A stretch of DNA of 64,000 nucleotides from Streptomyces hayashii (GTDB taxonomy: Bacteria; Actinomycetota; Actinomycetes; Streptomycetales; Streptomycetaceae). The stretch is taken from positions 1 through 64,000 of the forward strand of contig NZ_JAHHIU010000086.1 in assembly GCF_024539815.1 (NCBI RefSeq). Reading direction: 5' to 3'. The notes below the pieces were generated by a model. That model was not told the DNA's origin. It did not search any database and worked only from the letters and a program-made list of their open reading frames with translations. Of the stretch, positions 15,590-23,998 are shown piece by piece; within the stretch, counting starts at the first letter, position 1; every line of letters begins with the position of its first letter. Position numbers and translations under genes: made by a program.

Positions 15590-15607
15590 AGGTTTTACGT
15601 ATAACCT
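15590..15607. promoter_or_regulatory. Near-perfect 18-bp palindrome, candidate operator
   Basis: AGGTTTTACGTATAACCT is symmetric at 8 of 9 pairs around TACGTA. It lies 65 bp before the VOC gene and just after a terminator, in an AT-rich patch that could hold the -10. The cognate repressor is not evident nearby. Confidence 0.45.
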
Positions 15608-15671
15608 CACCCGTCGATCCCCTTCCGGAAAGTTCTCCGGAGCGCTCCGCACCCTCCTGCGAAAGGTCCCG

Positions 15672-16067
15672 ATGAGCCGCATCGCCCTGGTCACCCTCGT
15701 CGTCGGCGACTACGACGAGGCGATCCGCTTCTACACCGAGGCGCTCGGCTTCCGGCTCGTCGAGGACGAGCCCCGCCCCGACGGCGCCCGCTGGGTCGTC
15801 GTGCGCCCGGGGGACCGTCAGGACGGCGTGGGGCTGCTGCTCGCCCGCGCCAAGGACGAGGCCCAGCGCGCCCGTGTCGGCGACCAGACCGGCGGGCGCG
15901 TCGGCTTCTTCCTGCACACCGAGGACTTCGCCGGCGACCACGCCCGCATGCTCGCCGCCGGTGTGACCTTCCTGGAGCAGCCCCGCCACGAGCCGTACGG
16001 CTCCGTCGCCGTCTTCCAGGACCTGTACGGAAACCGCTGGGACCTGCTCCAGCCGGCCACCGCCTGA
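15672..16067 (+). CDS. VOC-family (glyoxalase/bleomycin-resistance fold) protein
   Basis: A 131-residue vicinal-oxygen-chelate protein with two beta-alpha-beta-beta-beta modules. Typical segments are [23 protein letters not shown] at the N-terminus and [17 protein letters not shown] at the C-terminus, including the distal metal-ligand-type Asp/Asn region. Substrate is unknown; relatives are glyoxalases, dioxygenases or drug-binding proteins. GAAAGG lies about 8 bp upstream of the ATG. The adenosine deaminase gene follows by 37 bp and may be co-transcribed. Confidence 0.87.
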   Translation: MSRIALVTLVVGDYDEAIRFYTEALGFRLVEDEPRPDGARWVVVRPGDRQDGVGLLLARAKDEAQRARVGDQTGGRVGFFLHTEDFAGDHARMLAAGVTFLEQPRHEPYGSVAVFQDLYGNRWDLLQPATA

Positions 16068-16104
16068 GCACCGCCCGCCGAACCACTCGCCGAGGAACAC
16101 GCAC

Positions 16105-17175
16105 ATGACCGCGCCCCGCATCGACACCGACACCCTCCGCCGGCTTCCCAAGGCCGTCCTGCACGACCACCTCGACGGCGGTCTGCGCCCCGCCACCGTC
16201 GTCGAACTCGCCGAGGCGGCCGGCCACACCCTGCCGACCACCGACCCCGACGAGCTGGCCGGGTGGTACTTCGAGGCCGCCAACTCGGGCGACCTGGTGC
16301 GCTACATAGCCACCTTCGAGCACACCCTGGCCGTCATGCAGACCCGTGAGGGCCTGCTGCGCACCGCCGAGGAGTACGTCCTCGACCTGGCCGCGGACGG
16401 CGTCGTCTACGGCGAGGTCCGCTACGCCCCCGAGCTGATGCTGAACGGCGGACTGACGCTTCCCGAGGTCGTCGAGACGGTCCAGGAGGGTCTTGCGGCC
16501 GGCATGGCGAAGGCCTCCGCCGCGGGCAGCCCCGTCCGGGTCGGCACCCTGCTGTGCGGCATGCGGATGTTCGACCGGGTGCGCGAGGCGGCGGACCTCG
16601 CGGTCGCCTTCCGGGACGCGGGCGTCGTCGGCTTCGACATCGCCGGCGCCGAGGACGGCTTCCCGCCCGCCGACCACCTCGACGCCTTCGAGCACCTGCG
16701 GCGCGAGAGCGTCCCCTTCACGATCCACGCCGGCGAGGCCCACGGCCTGCCCAGCATCCACCAGGCCGTTCAGGTCTGCGGCGCCCAGCGCATCGGCCAC
16801 GGCGTGCGCATCACCGACGACATCGTGGACGGCAAGCTCGGCCGGCTCGCGGGCTGGGTGCGCGACCGCCGGATCGCGCTGGAGATGTGCCCGACCTCCA
16901 ACCTGCAGACCGGGGCCGCCACCTCGATCGCCGAGCACCCGATCACGGCCCTGAAGGACCTCGGTTTCCGCGTCACCCTCAACACGGACAACCGGCTGGT
17001 CTCCGGCACCACGATGACCCGGGAGATGGCGCTGCTGGTCGAGGAGGCGGGCTGGGGCGTCGACGACCTGCGCACGGTCACGGTGAACGCCCTCAAGAGC
17101 GCGTTCCTCCCCTTCGACGAGCGACGGGCCCTCATCGAGGACGTCGTCCTGCCGGGCTACGCGACCGCGCTCTGA
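16105..17175 (+). CDS. add: Adenosine deaminase
   Basis: A 356-residue TIM-barrel metallohydrolase converting adenosine to inosine in purine salvage. Zinc ligands are visible in [10 protein letters not shown] (His20 and His22), in the [13 protein letters not shown] segment (His and catalytic Glu) and in NTDNRLVS (about 294-301). The standard NTDDP motif reads NTDNR here: the zinc-binding Asp is kept and the second Asp is Asn, which I believe is common in actinobacterial paralogues. CGAGGAA precedes the ATG. The 3' end overlaps the convergent DinB-like gene by 19 bp. Confidence 0.93.
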   Translation: MTAPRIDTDTLRRLPKAVLHDHLDGGLRPATVVELAEAAGHTLPTTDPDELAGWYFEAANSGDLVRYIATFEHTLAVMQTREGLLRTAEEYVLDLAADGVVYGEVRYAPELMLNGGLTLPEVVETVQEGLAAGMAKASAAGSPVRVGTLLCGMRMFDRVREAADLAVAFRDAGVVGFDIAGAEDGFPPADHLDAFEHLRRESVPFTIHAGEAHGLPSIHQAVQVCGAQRIGHGVRITDDIVDGKLGRLAGWVRDRRIALEMCPTSNLQTGAATSIAEHPITALKDLGFRVTLNTDNRLVSGTTMTREMALLVEEAGWGVDDLRTVTVNALKSAFLPFDERRALIEDVVLPGYATAL

Positions 17176-17672
17176 AGGATCCCGCGGACGTAGGCGGCCT
17201 GTCCGACGTGCTGCAGATCGTCGGACAGGACGCTGACCAGCCGCACGCCCAGCGTGACCGGCGGATCCCAGCGTTCGTCCACGACGCGCTCCAGGTCCGC
17301 CGCCGTGAGCGCGCGCAGCGCCGTCACGGTCCGCGCGTGCACGGCCTCGTGGTATCCGGTCAGCAGACCGGCTTCCCGCACCCGCACCTTCGCCACCTGC
17401 GCGGGGCTGTGGCCGTAGCCGGTGTCCCGGGGCGGCAGGTCCAGGCCGAACCGTTTCTCCCAGTCCTGGGTCAGCCACACCTGGTCGAGCCCGAAGGCGT
17501 CCGCGACATGGTCGTCCTGGACCCGGGTCAGATGCCAGACGAGCCAGGCGACCGAATTGGCTCCGACGGCGGGCCGGGCGTCGAGGCCGGCGCTGTCCAG
17601 GCCCTCGACGGCCGCGAGGACCTCGTCCCGGACACGGCCGAACCCGTCGATGAGGATGTCCTTGGCGTGCAT
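17157..17672 (-). CDS. DinB-like / DUF664 family protein
   Basis: A 171-residue four-helix-bundle protein of the DinB/mycothiol-transferase superfamily. The metal-binding His pattern is present: [13 protein letters not shown] at about 43-55 and [18 protein letters not shown] near 147-164. Relatives use a divalent metal to transfer low-molecular-weight thiols or bind small ligands; the substrate here is unknown. It lies 25 bp downstream of the LysR gene on the same strand, so they may share a transcript. A weak leaderless pattern (GATGGT-N6-ATG) is also present. Confidence 0.85.
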   Translation of the reverse strand: MHAKDILIDGFGRVRDEVLAAVEGLDSAGLDARPAVGANSVAWLVWHLTRVQDDHVADAFGLDQVWLTQDWEKRFGLDLPPRDTGYGHSPAQVAKVRVREAGLLTGYHEAVHARTVTALRALTAADLERVVDERWDPPVTLGVRLVSVLSDDLQHVGQAAYVRGILQSAVA

Positions 17673-17697
17673 ACGTCCACCATCGCTCAGCGCGCCC

Positions 17698-18582
17698 TCA
17701 TTCGCCCCCCGTTTCCAGCAGCCCCATCAGCGCCCTGGCCGCGGGGCTGGTCGCGCGGGCGGGCGGCAGCAGGGCGACCGTCTCGTAGGCCGCCTCGCCC
17801 GTGCCCTTGAGGGCCAGGGCGGTGAGGGCCTCGCGCTTGTGCCGGAAGTGGCGCGGCACGACCGCGACGCCCAGGTTCTCGTCCACCAGGTCGAGGAGGT
17901 CGTGCACGTCGTTGACCTCCAGCGCGACCGTGCGCCGCACCCCCGCCTCGGCGAACGCGGCGTCCGTGGCGCGCCGCGGGCCCCAGTCGGGATGGAAGTC
18001 GACGAACACCTCGCCGGCGAGGTCCTGAGGGGTCACCGCGGCCGGCGCCCCGGCGAGACGGTGGTCGGGATGGCACAGCACGTACATCGGCTCGGCGGCC
18101 AGCGGGACGCAGCGCAGCTGATCGGTGTCCGGCTGGGTGCGGTAGGCGAAGGCCAGGTCGAGCCGGCCGGCCGTCACCTCCTCGCCGAGCGCGCCCGAGC
18201 CGGTCTGGCGCAGCCGGATCTCCACGTCGCGATGGCGCCGCCGGAACGCCGCGAGCAGCCGCGCCACATGCACGCCGGCGATGCACTGCTCGGTCCCCAC
18301 CGAGAGGGTGCCGCGGACCACGCCCTGCACGGCGGCCACCGCCTCATGGGCCGCCCGCACCTGCGCCAGGACGCGCTCCGCCTCGGCCAGCAGCGCCCGG
18401 CCCGCCTCCGTCAGCGTCACCCTGCGGGTGGTCCGCACGAACAGGGGCGCGCGCAGCTCCCGCTCCAGCGCCCGGATCGACGCCGACAGCCCCGACTGGG
18501 AGACCATCAGGCGTTCGGCGGCCCGGGTGAAATGCTGGTCCTCGGCGACGGCGACGAAGTGCTGGAGGTGGCGCAGTTCCAT
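17698..18582 (-). CDS. LysR-family transcriptional regulator
   Basis: A 294-residue LysR regulator. The N-terminal winged helix is MELRHLQHFVAVAEDQHFTR followed by RLMVSQSGLSASIRALEREL, and the C-terminal periplasmic-binding-like effector domain spans about 90-290. Such proteins activate divergent genes in response to a small ligand. The aldo/keto reductase starting at 18721 diverges from it across 138 bp containing inverted repeats, so it is the likely target. Effector unknown. Confidence 0.92.
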   Translation of the reverse strand: MELRHLQHFVAVAEDQHFTRAAERLMVSQSGLSASIRALERELRAPLFVRTTRRVTLTEAGRALLAEAERVLAQVRAAHEAVAAVQGVVRGTLSVGTEQCIAGVHVARLLAAFRRRHRDVEIRLRQTGSGALGEEVTAGRLDLAFAYRTQPDTDQLRCVPLAAEPMYVLCHPDHRLAGAPAAVTPQDLAGEVFVDFHPDWGPRRATDAAFAEAGVRRTVALEVNDVHDLLDLVDENLGVAVVPRHFRHKREALTALALKGTGEAAYETVALLPPARATSPAARALMGLLETGGE

Positions 18583-18617
18583 GATTGAGAAGCGTAACCG
18601 CACAATCCCATCGGATT
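18583..18617. promoter_or_regulatory. Candidate LysR binding sites
   Basis: In the divergent gap, GATTG (18583-18587) and CAATC (18603-18607) form an inverted repeat with a 15-bp spacer, and AATCC-catc-GGATT (18604-18617) overlaps it. This fits LysR recognition and activation half-sites. Confidence 0.4.
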
Positions 18618-18720
18618 CTTCTGTTGGACCACTGCCCGCAGGTGGAGCCAGAGTGGGTAACGGTTCCGGAGACAGATCATCCCGAACCCGCTCGTCGTGC
18701 CAACCCCTCCTGGAGTCGCG

Positions 18721-19713
18721 TTGTACACCGCACACCCCGACCGTTACGCGGACATGCCCTACCGGCGCACCGGACGCAGCGGTCTGAAGCTCCCCGCGCT
18801 GTCGCTCGGCCTGTGGCACAACTTCGGCCCGGACCGCCCGGTCGAGACCCAGCGGGCCATCCTGCGTCGCGCCTTCGACCTCGGCATCACCCACTTCGAC
18901 CTGGCCAACAACTACGGCCCGCCGCCCGGCGCCGCCGAGTCCGCGCTCGGCGGGTTCCTGCGGTCCGACTTCGGGGCGTACCGCGACGAGCTGGTCATCT
19001 CCACGAAGGCCGGCTACCTGATGTGGCCCGGCCCGTACGGCGAGTGGGGCTCGCGCAAGTACGTGCTGTCCTCGCTGGACCAGAGCCTGTCGCGCATGGG
19101 GCTGGACTACGTCGACGTCTTCTACTCGCACCGCCCCGACCCGGAGACTCCCCTGGAGGAGACGATGGGCGCCCTGCACTCGGCGGTCCAGCAGGGCAAG
19201 GCGCTCTACGTCGGCGTCTCCAACTACTCGGCGGAGCAGACCCGCGAGGCGGCCCGCATCCTCGGCGAACTGGGCACCCCGCTGCTCATCCATCAGCCCC
19301 GCTACTCGATGCTGGACCGCCGCCCGGAGACCGAGGGCCTGCTCGACGCCCTGGACGAGCTCCAGGTCGGCTCGATCGTGTTCTCCCCGCTGGAGCAGGG
19401 CCTGCTGACCGGCCGCTATCTGGACGGCATCCCGGAGGACTCGCGGGCGGCGAGCGACAGCCCCTTCCTGAACTCCGAGGCGGTCACCGAGGAACTCGTC
19501 GGCAAGCTGCGTGCCCTGGACGCCATCGCCAGGTCCCGCGGCCAGTCCCTCGCCCAGCTCGCCCTCGCCTGGGTGCTGCGCGGCGGCCGGGTGACCTCGG
19601 CGCTGGTGGGCGCGAGCAGCGCCCGGCAGATCGAGGACAGCGTCGGCGCCCTGGACCGGCTGGACTTCGAGGACGAGGAACTGGCCCGGATCGACGCCGT
19701 GATCAACGGCTGA
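18721..19713 (+). CDS. Aldo/keto reductase, L-glyceraldehyde 3-phosphate reductase-like
   Basis: A 330-residue aldo/keto reductase close to the YghZ/MgrA branch, which reduces L-glyceraldehyde 3-phosphate and methylglyoxal. The protein opens with [20 protein letters not shown]. Catalytic residues lie in [13 protein letters not shown] (Asp/Tyr), [15 protein letters not shown] (Lys) and [12 protein letters not shown] (His). The start is most likely TTG at 18721, because CTGGAG is 6 bp upstream; a GTG at 18697 lacks a ribosome site. The divergent LysR gene is its probable regulator. Its end overlaps the DUF1905 gene by 11 bp. Confidence 0.92.
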   Translation: MYTAHPDRYADMPYRRTGRSGLKLPALSLGLWHNFGPDRPVETQRAILRRAFDLGITHFDLANNYGPPPGAAESALGGFLRSDFGAYRDELVISTKAGYLMWPGPYGEWGSRKYVLSSLDQSLSRMGLDYVDVFYSHRPDPETPLEETMGALHSAVQQGKALYVGVSNYSAEQTREAARILGELGTPLLIHQPRYSMLDRRPETEGLLDALDELQVGSIVFSPLEQGLLTGRYLDGIPEDSRAASDSPFLNSEAVTEELVGKLRALDAIARSRGQSLAQLALAWVLRGGRVTSALVGASSARQIEDSVGALDRLDFEDEELARIDAVING

Positions 19714-20038
19714 GCCGCTCCGTCAGCCGCACGGTCACCGAGTCGCCCTCCTGCTTTCCGATCGCCTTGCGCACCTCGGCCTTGACGGGGAGCTTGTGGG
19801 TGCCGTCCCCCAGGGCCATGAACGAGCTCTGGAAGGGATGCCCGTCGACCGTTCCGCGGATCTTCACCAGTCCGCGGGTGCCGAAGAACGCGACGGAATC
19901 CGGCCAGACGACATAGGTCCAGCCGCTGCTCGCCGGGCTCCTGCGCAGGACAGCGGTGAATTCGGCATTCAGTGTTCCGCTTGTGCCCCCGTTCGCCATT
20001 CCGTGCGTGGTCGCGTTCGTGGTTCCGTCGGTGCTCAT
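19703..20038 (-). CDS. DUF1905 domain protein
   Basis: A 111-residue beta-rich protein of the DUF1905 family. After a Thr/Gly/Ala-rich N-terminal tail, the core contains [20 protein letters not shown] and [20 protein letters not shown], ending in a [15 protein letters not shown] strand typical of the family. Function is unknown; relatives often join to a YdeI-type domain. ACGGAGAACATC precedes the ATG at 20038. It is convergent with the aldo/keto reductase and overlaps it by 11 bp. Confidence 0.85.
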   Translation of the reverse strand: MSTDGTTNATTHGMANGGTSGTLNAEFTAVLRRSPASSGWTYVVWPDSVAFFGTRGLVKIRGTVDGHPFQSSFMALGDGTHKLPVKAEVRKAIGKQEGDSVTVRLTERLSR

Positions 20039-20100
20039 GATGTTCTCCGTTCGCGGTGATCCCTTTAGGGGTGGACCGCCGCGAGCGGAGGAATTCATCG

Positions 20101-20170
20101 CTTCCCGGATCTCCGCTTCTCGGATCTCTGCTTCCGGATCTCCGCTTCCCGGGTCTCAGCTTCCGGTCGG
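20101..20170. repeat. 15-bp tandem repeat array
   Basis: About 4.5 imperfect copies of CTTCCCGGATCTCCG run from 20101 to 20170 with units of 14-15 bp. The array begins in the gap upstream of the DUF1905 gene and runs into the 3' end of the NTF2-like gene (stop at 20156), so copy-number change would alter that C-terminus. Confidence 0.75.
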
Positions 20171-20557
20171 CACGCGGTCGAGGAAGCCGAGGACGGCGGT
20201 GATCCGGCCCTGGGCGTCCAGCGTGATGACGTCGGATCCGGCCACCGGCGCCGGATCCGCCGCGGAGGAGGCGCTCGCGCTTTCGCTCGCCAGCTCCCAG
20301 GAGAACCGGGCCGTGTCGTGGTGCCCGTCGACCACGCCGGTGAGGCGGAAGGAGAAGCCCGGGAACTGGGCCTGTACGGCCGAGACCAACGCGGCGATCT
20401 GCTCGTGGCCGACGGCGTCGGCGAGGGGGTCGGTGTACCGGCCGCCCTCCGCCCACGCTGCGTCGACAGCCTTGGCCAAAGCTTCGGCCCCACGGGCGTT
20501 CCATGCCTCGAAGTAGCGGGCGACGGCGTTCTCGTATCGTTCGATGTTCGCGGACAT
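20156..20557 (-). CDS. NTF2-like / SnoaL-like protein
   Basis: A 133-residue cone-shaped NTF2-superfamily protein. The N-terminal helix ERYENAVARYFEAWNARG and the strands FRLTGVVDGHHDTARFSWEL are typical of SnoaL-like or DUF4440-type domains, which act as isomerases, hydrolases or ligand-binding folds. A Ser/Ala-rich insertion (about 97-110) is unusual. The ATG at 20557 has GGAGG 11 bp upstream; an upstream GTG at 20590 is less likely. The 3' end lies in a tandem repeat. Confidence 0.75.
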   Translation of the reverse strand: MSANIERYENAVARYFEAWNARGAEALAKAVDAAWAEGGRYTDPLADAVGHEQIAALVSAVQAQFPGFSFRLTGVVDGHHDTARFSWELASESASASSAADPAPVAGSDVITLDAQGRITAVLGFLDRVPTGS

Positions 20558-20590
20558 GGGGGAATCAGCCTCCGTCGAGGTCGTCGTCAC

Positions 20591-20866
20591 TGGTCAGAAG
20601 CCGGATTCGGGTCTGCGCCGATCCGGTGTCACCAGCCTGCCCGCGTCCGCCGCCGGGGTCGATTACCTGCCGGGTAATGGCGGGGGTCCCCGGAGTGTGC
20701 CGAATTCCGGCCATGAGCGGTGGGGAATATGCCAAGAGGCTGGCCAAAAAGACATGGTGACAGTGATTCAGCAGTGAACATACTCGAACGTCAGGGATGA
20801 GCTCAGTCATAGGAGCCGCACGGAAAGCGAGGAACCGCCGGCAAACCAGCACCGGGGGAGAGGGAC
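20591..20866. other. Intergenic region without recognised features
   Basis: Divergent gap of 276 bp between the NTF2-like gene and the 136-aa gene. It is less GC-rich than its surroundings near 20740-20820 and must hold both promoters, but I could not assign clear elements. Confidence 0.3.
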
Positions 20867-21277
20867 GTGCACGACGAATTCCTGTGCCATGTCACCGCGT
20901 ACGGCGTCTGCGACGGCCGGCGCATCGGCGTACCGCTCGGCACCTACCGGGCTCCCACGCTGGCGCTCGCCCTGTGGTGGCTGCGGGACCGGGCCTCGTG
21001 GATGGCCGAACGGCTGGATCCGCAGCCCGACAGCGAGCACTTCCCGCCGGGCGCGCTGGTCCCGGTCGCCGACACCGTGCGCGACGTGCCCGCGCTGCTG
21101 CGGGCCTGGTGCGCCGACCTGGACCGGCAGGAGCTGGTGGCCGACGAGCTGGCGGGCGGCCGACTGGTACGCATCGCGGTCAGCGACGAGACCACCGAGT
21201 ACGAACTGCTCGCCGAGTCCGTCGACGCGCTGCGCATGCAGCGGACCGTGCCCGCCCTCGTCCTCCCCGTCGGCTGA
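20867..21277 (+). CDS. Conserved hypothetical protein (136 aa)
   Basis: A 136-residue soluble protein that I cannot assign to a named family. It contains LALALWWLRDRASWMAERL (about 33-51), then PGALVPVADTVRDVPALLRA, and ends in a conserved-looking RTVPALVLPVG. The acidic, Leu/Ala-rich composition suggests a small alpha/beta protein. The GTG at 20867 follows GGGGGAGAGGG, a strong ribosome site, so expression is likely. It lies 136 bp upstream of the FHA-ABC gene in the same direction. Confidence 0.6.
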   Translation: MHDEFLCHVTAYGVCDGRRIGVPLGTYRAPTLALALWWLRDRASWMAERLDPQPDSEHFPPGALVPVADTVRDVPALLRAWCADLDRQELVADELAGGRLVRIAVSDETTEYELLAESVDALRMQRTVPALVLPVG

Positions 21278-21401
21278 AGCCCCACGGCCCACCGCCCGTA
21301 ACCCACCGCCCCTCCCGCCGCTGCCGTTGCCGCTGTCCTTGCCTCCGCCCCCTTCTCCGTCCCGTCCGGCCGACCGGCGGGCACCCGGACGGGCGAATCG
21401 A

Positions 21402-21407
21402 TAGAAT
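21402..21407 (+). promoter_or_regulatory. -10 element for leaderless FHA-ABC mRNA
   Basis: TAGAAT ends exactly 6 bp before the ATG at 21414, with no Shine-Dalgarno sequence. This is the clearest leaderless-promoter match in the window. Confidence 0.6.
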
Positions 21408-21413
21408 TCCGGC

Positions 21414-23753
21414 ATGGTGGAGCGGTCGGTCTCCTCGACTGCGCCCGCACTCGTGCTGGCGACCGAGACGGGCTCCACCCTGCTGGTCCCGGGCCGCGAC
21501 TACCGCGTCGGCCGCGATCCGCTCAGCGACGTCGTCATCGACGACGCCAGGGTCTCCTGGCGGCACGCCGTGCTGCGCTGCGCCCGCGGCCAGTGGACCG
21601 TCGAGGACCAGCACAGCACCAACGGCACCTACGCCGACGGCGACCGCGTCCACGCCTGGAGCGTCGGCCCCGGCAGCCTCATCCGCTTCGGCAGCCCGTC
21701 CGACGGGCCCTACGTCGTCCTGTCCCGACTGCCCCGGTCCCTGACGGAGCGGCCGTCCGGCGTGTCGATGCCCGCGGCGACCGGCACGTTCCGCCGGCCC
21801 GCCGGCGTCCGGACGATGCCGTCGCACACCGTGCGGATCGGCCGGGCCCCCGACAACGACCTGGTCGTCGACGACCTCGTGGTCTCGCGCCGGCACGCCG
21901 AGCTGCGCGCGCTGCCCGGCGGCGGACACGAGATCGTCGACCTGGGCAGCCACAACGGGACGTACCTCGACGGGCTGCCCGTGGACCGCGCCCCGGTCGG
22001 CCCCGGGGACGTCGTGGGCATCGGCCACTCGGCGTTCTGCCTGGTCGGCGACCAGCTTCAGGAGTACGTCGACACCGGGGAGATCTCCCTCGACGTACAG
22101 GACCTGACGGTCGCCGTCGACCGCGGACGCAGGGTCCTCCTCGACCACGTGTGCTTCCCGGTGGGGGAGAAGTGCCTGCTCGGGGTCGTCGGACCCAGCG
22201 GCGCCGGCAAGTCGACCCTGCTCGGCGCCCTGACCGGGCAGCGCCCCGCCGACCACGGCACGGTGGTCTACGACGGCCGCGACCTGTATCGCGACTACGC
22301 CGAGCTGCGCCAGCGCATCGGACTCGTCCCGCAGGACGACATCCTGCACGCCCAGCTGACCGTGCGGGCGGCTCTCGGCTACGCCGCCGAACTGCGCTTC
22401 CCCCAGGACACCCTGAAGGCCGAACGCCGGGAACGGGTCGAGGAGGTCATCCGCGAACTCGGCCTGGAGCAGCGCGCCGGCCAGCCGGTGCACAGCCTCT
22501 CCGGCGGTCAGCGCAAACGGGTCAGCGTGGCCCTGGAACTGCTCACCAGACCGTCACTGCTCTTCCTGGACGAGCCGACGTCCGGCCTCGACCCCGGCAT
22601 GGACCGCTCGGTGATGCACATGCTGCGCGGCCTCGCCGACGACGGCCGCACGGTCGTCGTCGTCACCCACAGCGTCCTCAGCCTCGACGTCTGCGACCGG
22701 CTGCTGGTGCTCGCGCCGGGCGGCCGGGTCGCCTACTACGGGCCGCCCGCGGACGCCCTGGCCTTCTTCGGCTTCGAGCAGTGGCCCGAGGCCTTCGAGG
22801 CGTTCGAACGCGACCAGGACCGGGACTGGGCGGGGGAGTACCGCGCCTCGCCGCTGTGGCGGAAGTACGTGGTCGACGCCGCCGAGCAGCCCCGGCTGCC
22901 CCGCTCCGGACCGGTGATCATGCTGCCACCGCCCCGGCCCCGCAGCAGGGCCGCGCAGCTGGGCACCCTCGTGCGACGCTACGCGGCCGCGCTCGCCGCC
23001 GACCGCACGTTCCTCGCGATCATGGTCGTCCTGCCGTTCGTCCTGGGAGCCATGGCCCGGGCCCTCGCAGGGAGCGAGCTGACCCGGGACACCGCGATGA
23101 ACGCGCTGCTCGTCCTGTGCGTCGGCGGGGTTCTCACGGGCGCGGCCAACGCCGTGCGCGAACTCGTCAAGGAGCGCGTGATCTACCGGCGGGAACGGGC
23201 CGTGGGCCTGTCCCGGTCGGCGTATCTGATGTCCAAGGTCGTCGTCCTGGGCGCGGTGACCGTCGGGCAGGCGGTGGTGCTGACGCTCGTCGCCCTGCTC
23301 GGAGTGGACCTGAACGCGCCCGGCGGCCGAGGCGTGCTGACGGCGCCGCTGGTGGAGATCGCCGTCGCGGTGGCGCTGCTGGGCTTCACGGCCATGATGC
23401 TCGGCCTGGTGGTCTCCGCGCTGGTCCGCAAGGAGGAGGTGACGATGCCCCTGCTCGTGCTGCTCGCCCTCGTCCAGGTGGTCTTCTGCGGGGCGCTGCT
23501 GAAGCTGGACGGAGCTCCGGGGCTGGAGCAGTTCGCATGGCTGGCGCCCGCACGGTGGGCGCTCGGCGCGATGGCCGCGACGGTCGGACTGTCCCGGCTC
23601 GTGCCCGGTGACGTCACCGCTGATCCGCTGTTCGAGCACTCGGCGGGTGTGTGGCTGCTCGACACGGCGATGCTGGTCGTGCTCTCGGCGCTCTTCGCTT
23701 TCGTGGTCTCCCGCCTCCAGCGCCGGCACGAGCCGGCCGTGATGCGGAGGTGA
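21414..23753 (+). CDS. FHA-domain ABC transporter (ATPase-permease fusion, Rv1747-like)
   Basis: A 779-residue fused exporter. Two forkhead-associated domains lie at about 30-100 (RVGRDPLSDVVIDD, SWRH) and 139-210 (RIGRAPDNDLVVDD, SRRH). The ABC ATPase spans about 228-450 with Walker A GPSGAGKSTLL at 260-270, signature SLSGGQRKR at 361-369 and Walker B LLFLDEPTSGLD at 382-393. An ABC2-type membrane domain with six helices follows (about 530-770). FHA domains bind phosphothreonine, so activity is probably controlled by a Ser/Thr kinase, as for M. tuberculosis Rv1747, which exports cell-wall glycolipids. No active kinase gene is adjacent. Confidence 0.93.
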   Translation: MVERSVSSTAPALVLATETGSTLLVPGRDYRVGRDPLSDVVIDDARVSWRHAVLRCARGQWTVEDQHSTNGTYADGDRVHAWSVGPGSLIRFGSPSDGPYVVLSRLPRSLTERPSGVSMPAATGTFRRPAGVRTMPSHTVRIGRAPDNDLVVDDLVVSRRHAELRALPGGGHEIVDLGSHNGTYLDGLPVDRAPVGPGDVVGIGHSAFCLVGDQLQEYVDTGEISLDVQDLTVAVDRGRRVLLDHVCFPVGEKCLLGVVGPSGAGKSTLLGALTGQRPADHGTVVYDGRDLYRDYAELRQRIGLVPQDDILHAQLTVRAALGYAAELRFPQDTLKAERRERVEEVIRELGLEQRAGQPVHSLSGGQRKRVSVALELLTRPSLLFLDEPTSGLDPGMDRSVMHMLRGLADDGRTVVVVTHSVLSLDVCDRLLVLAPGGRVAYYGPPADALAFFGFEQWPEAFEAFERDQDRDWAGEYRASPLWRKYVVDAAEQPRLPRSGPVIMLPPPRPRSRAAQLGTLVRRYAAALAADRTFLAIMVVLPFVLGAMARALAGSELTRDTAMNALLVLCVGGVLTGAANAVRELVKERVIYRRERAVGLSRSAYLMSKVVVLGAVTVGQAVVLTLVALLGVDLNAPGGRGVLTAPLVEIAVAVALLGFTAMMLGLVVSALVRKEEVTMPLLVLLALVQVVFCGALLKLDGAPGLEQFAWLAPARWALGAMAATVGLSRLVPGDVTADPLFEHSAGVWLLDTAMLVVLSALFAFVVSRLQRRHEPAVMRR

Positions 23754-23880
23754 CGCCCTCGGTCACCACGACACGGCCGCGATCCACGGCACCCCGGTGA
23801 ACGCGCCCCGACCGAAGTCGGTGCGGTCGTGCTCGACGTCCGCGGTGGACACGGCCGGGAGCCGGTCCGGTGCGCCCTGG

Positions 23881-23950
23881 ACGACCGGACGACCGGACGA
23901 CCGGGCGACCGTGCAGGGCTAAGGGGCCGACCGTGCAGGGCCAGGGGTCC
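23881..23950. repeat. Nested tandem repeats
   Basis: Three exact ACGACCGG units plus one variant (23881-23912), then two tandem 22-bp units sharing GACCGTGCAGGGC (23907-23928 and 23929-23950). The array is non-coding and sits between the convergent FHA-ABC and streptophobe genes. Confidence 0.7.
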
Positions 23951-23998
23951 ATGACGGCCGGACGGTCTTCGAGAGCCGGTGTCGTGCCGGGCGCCCTG

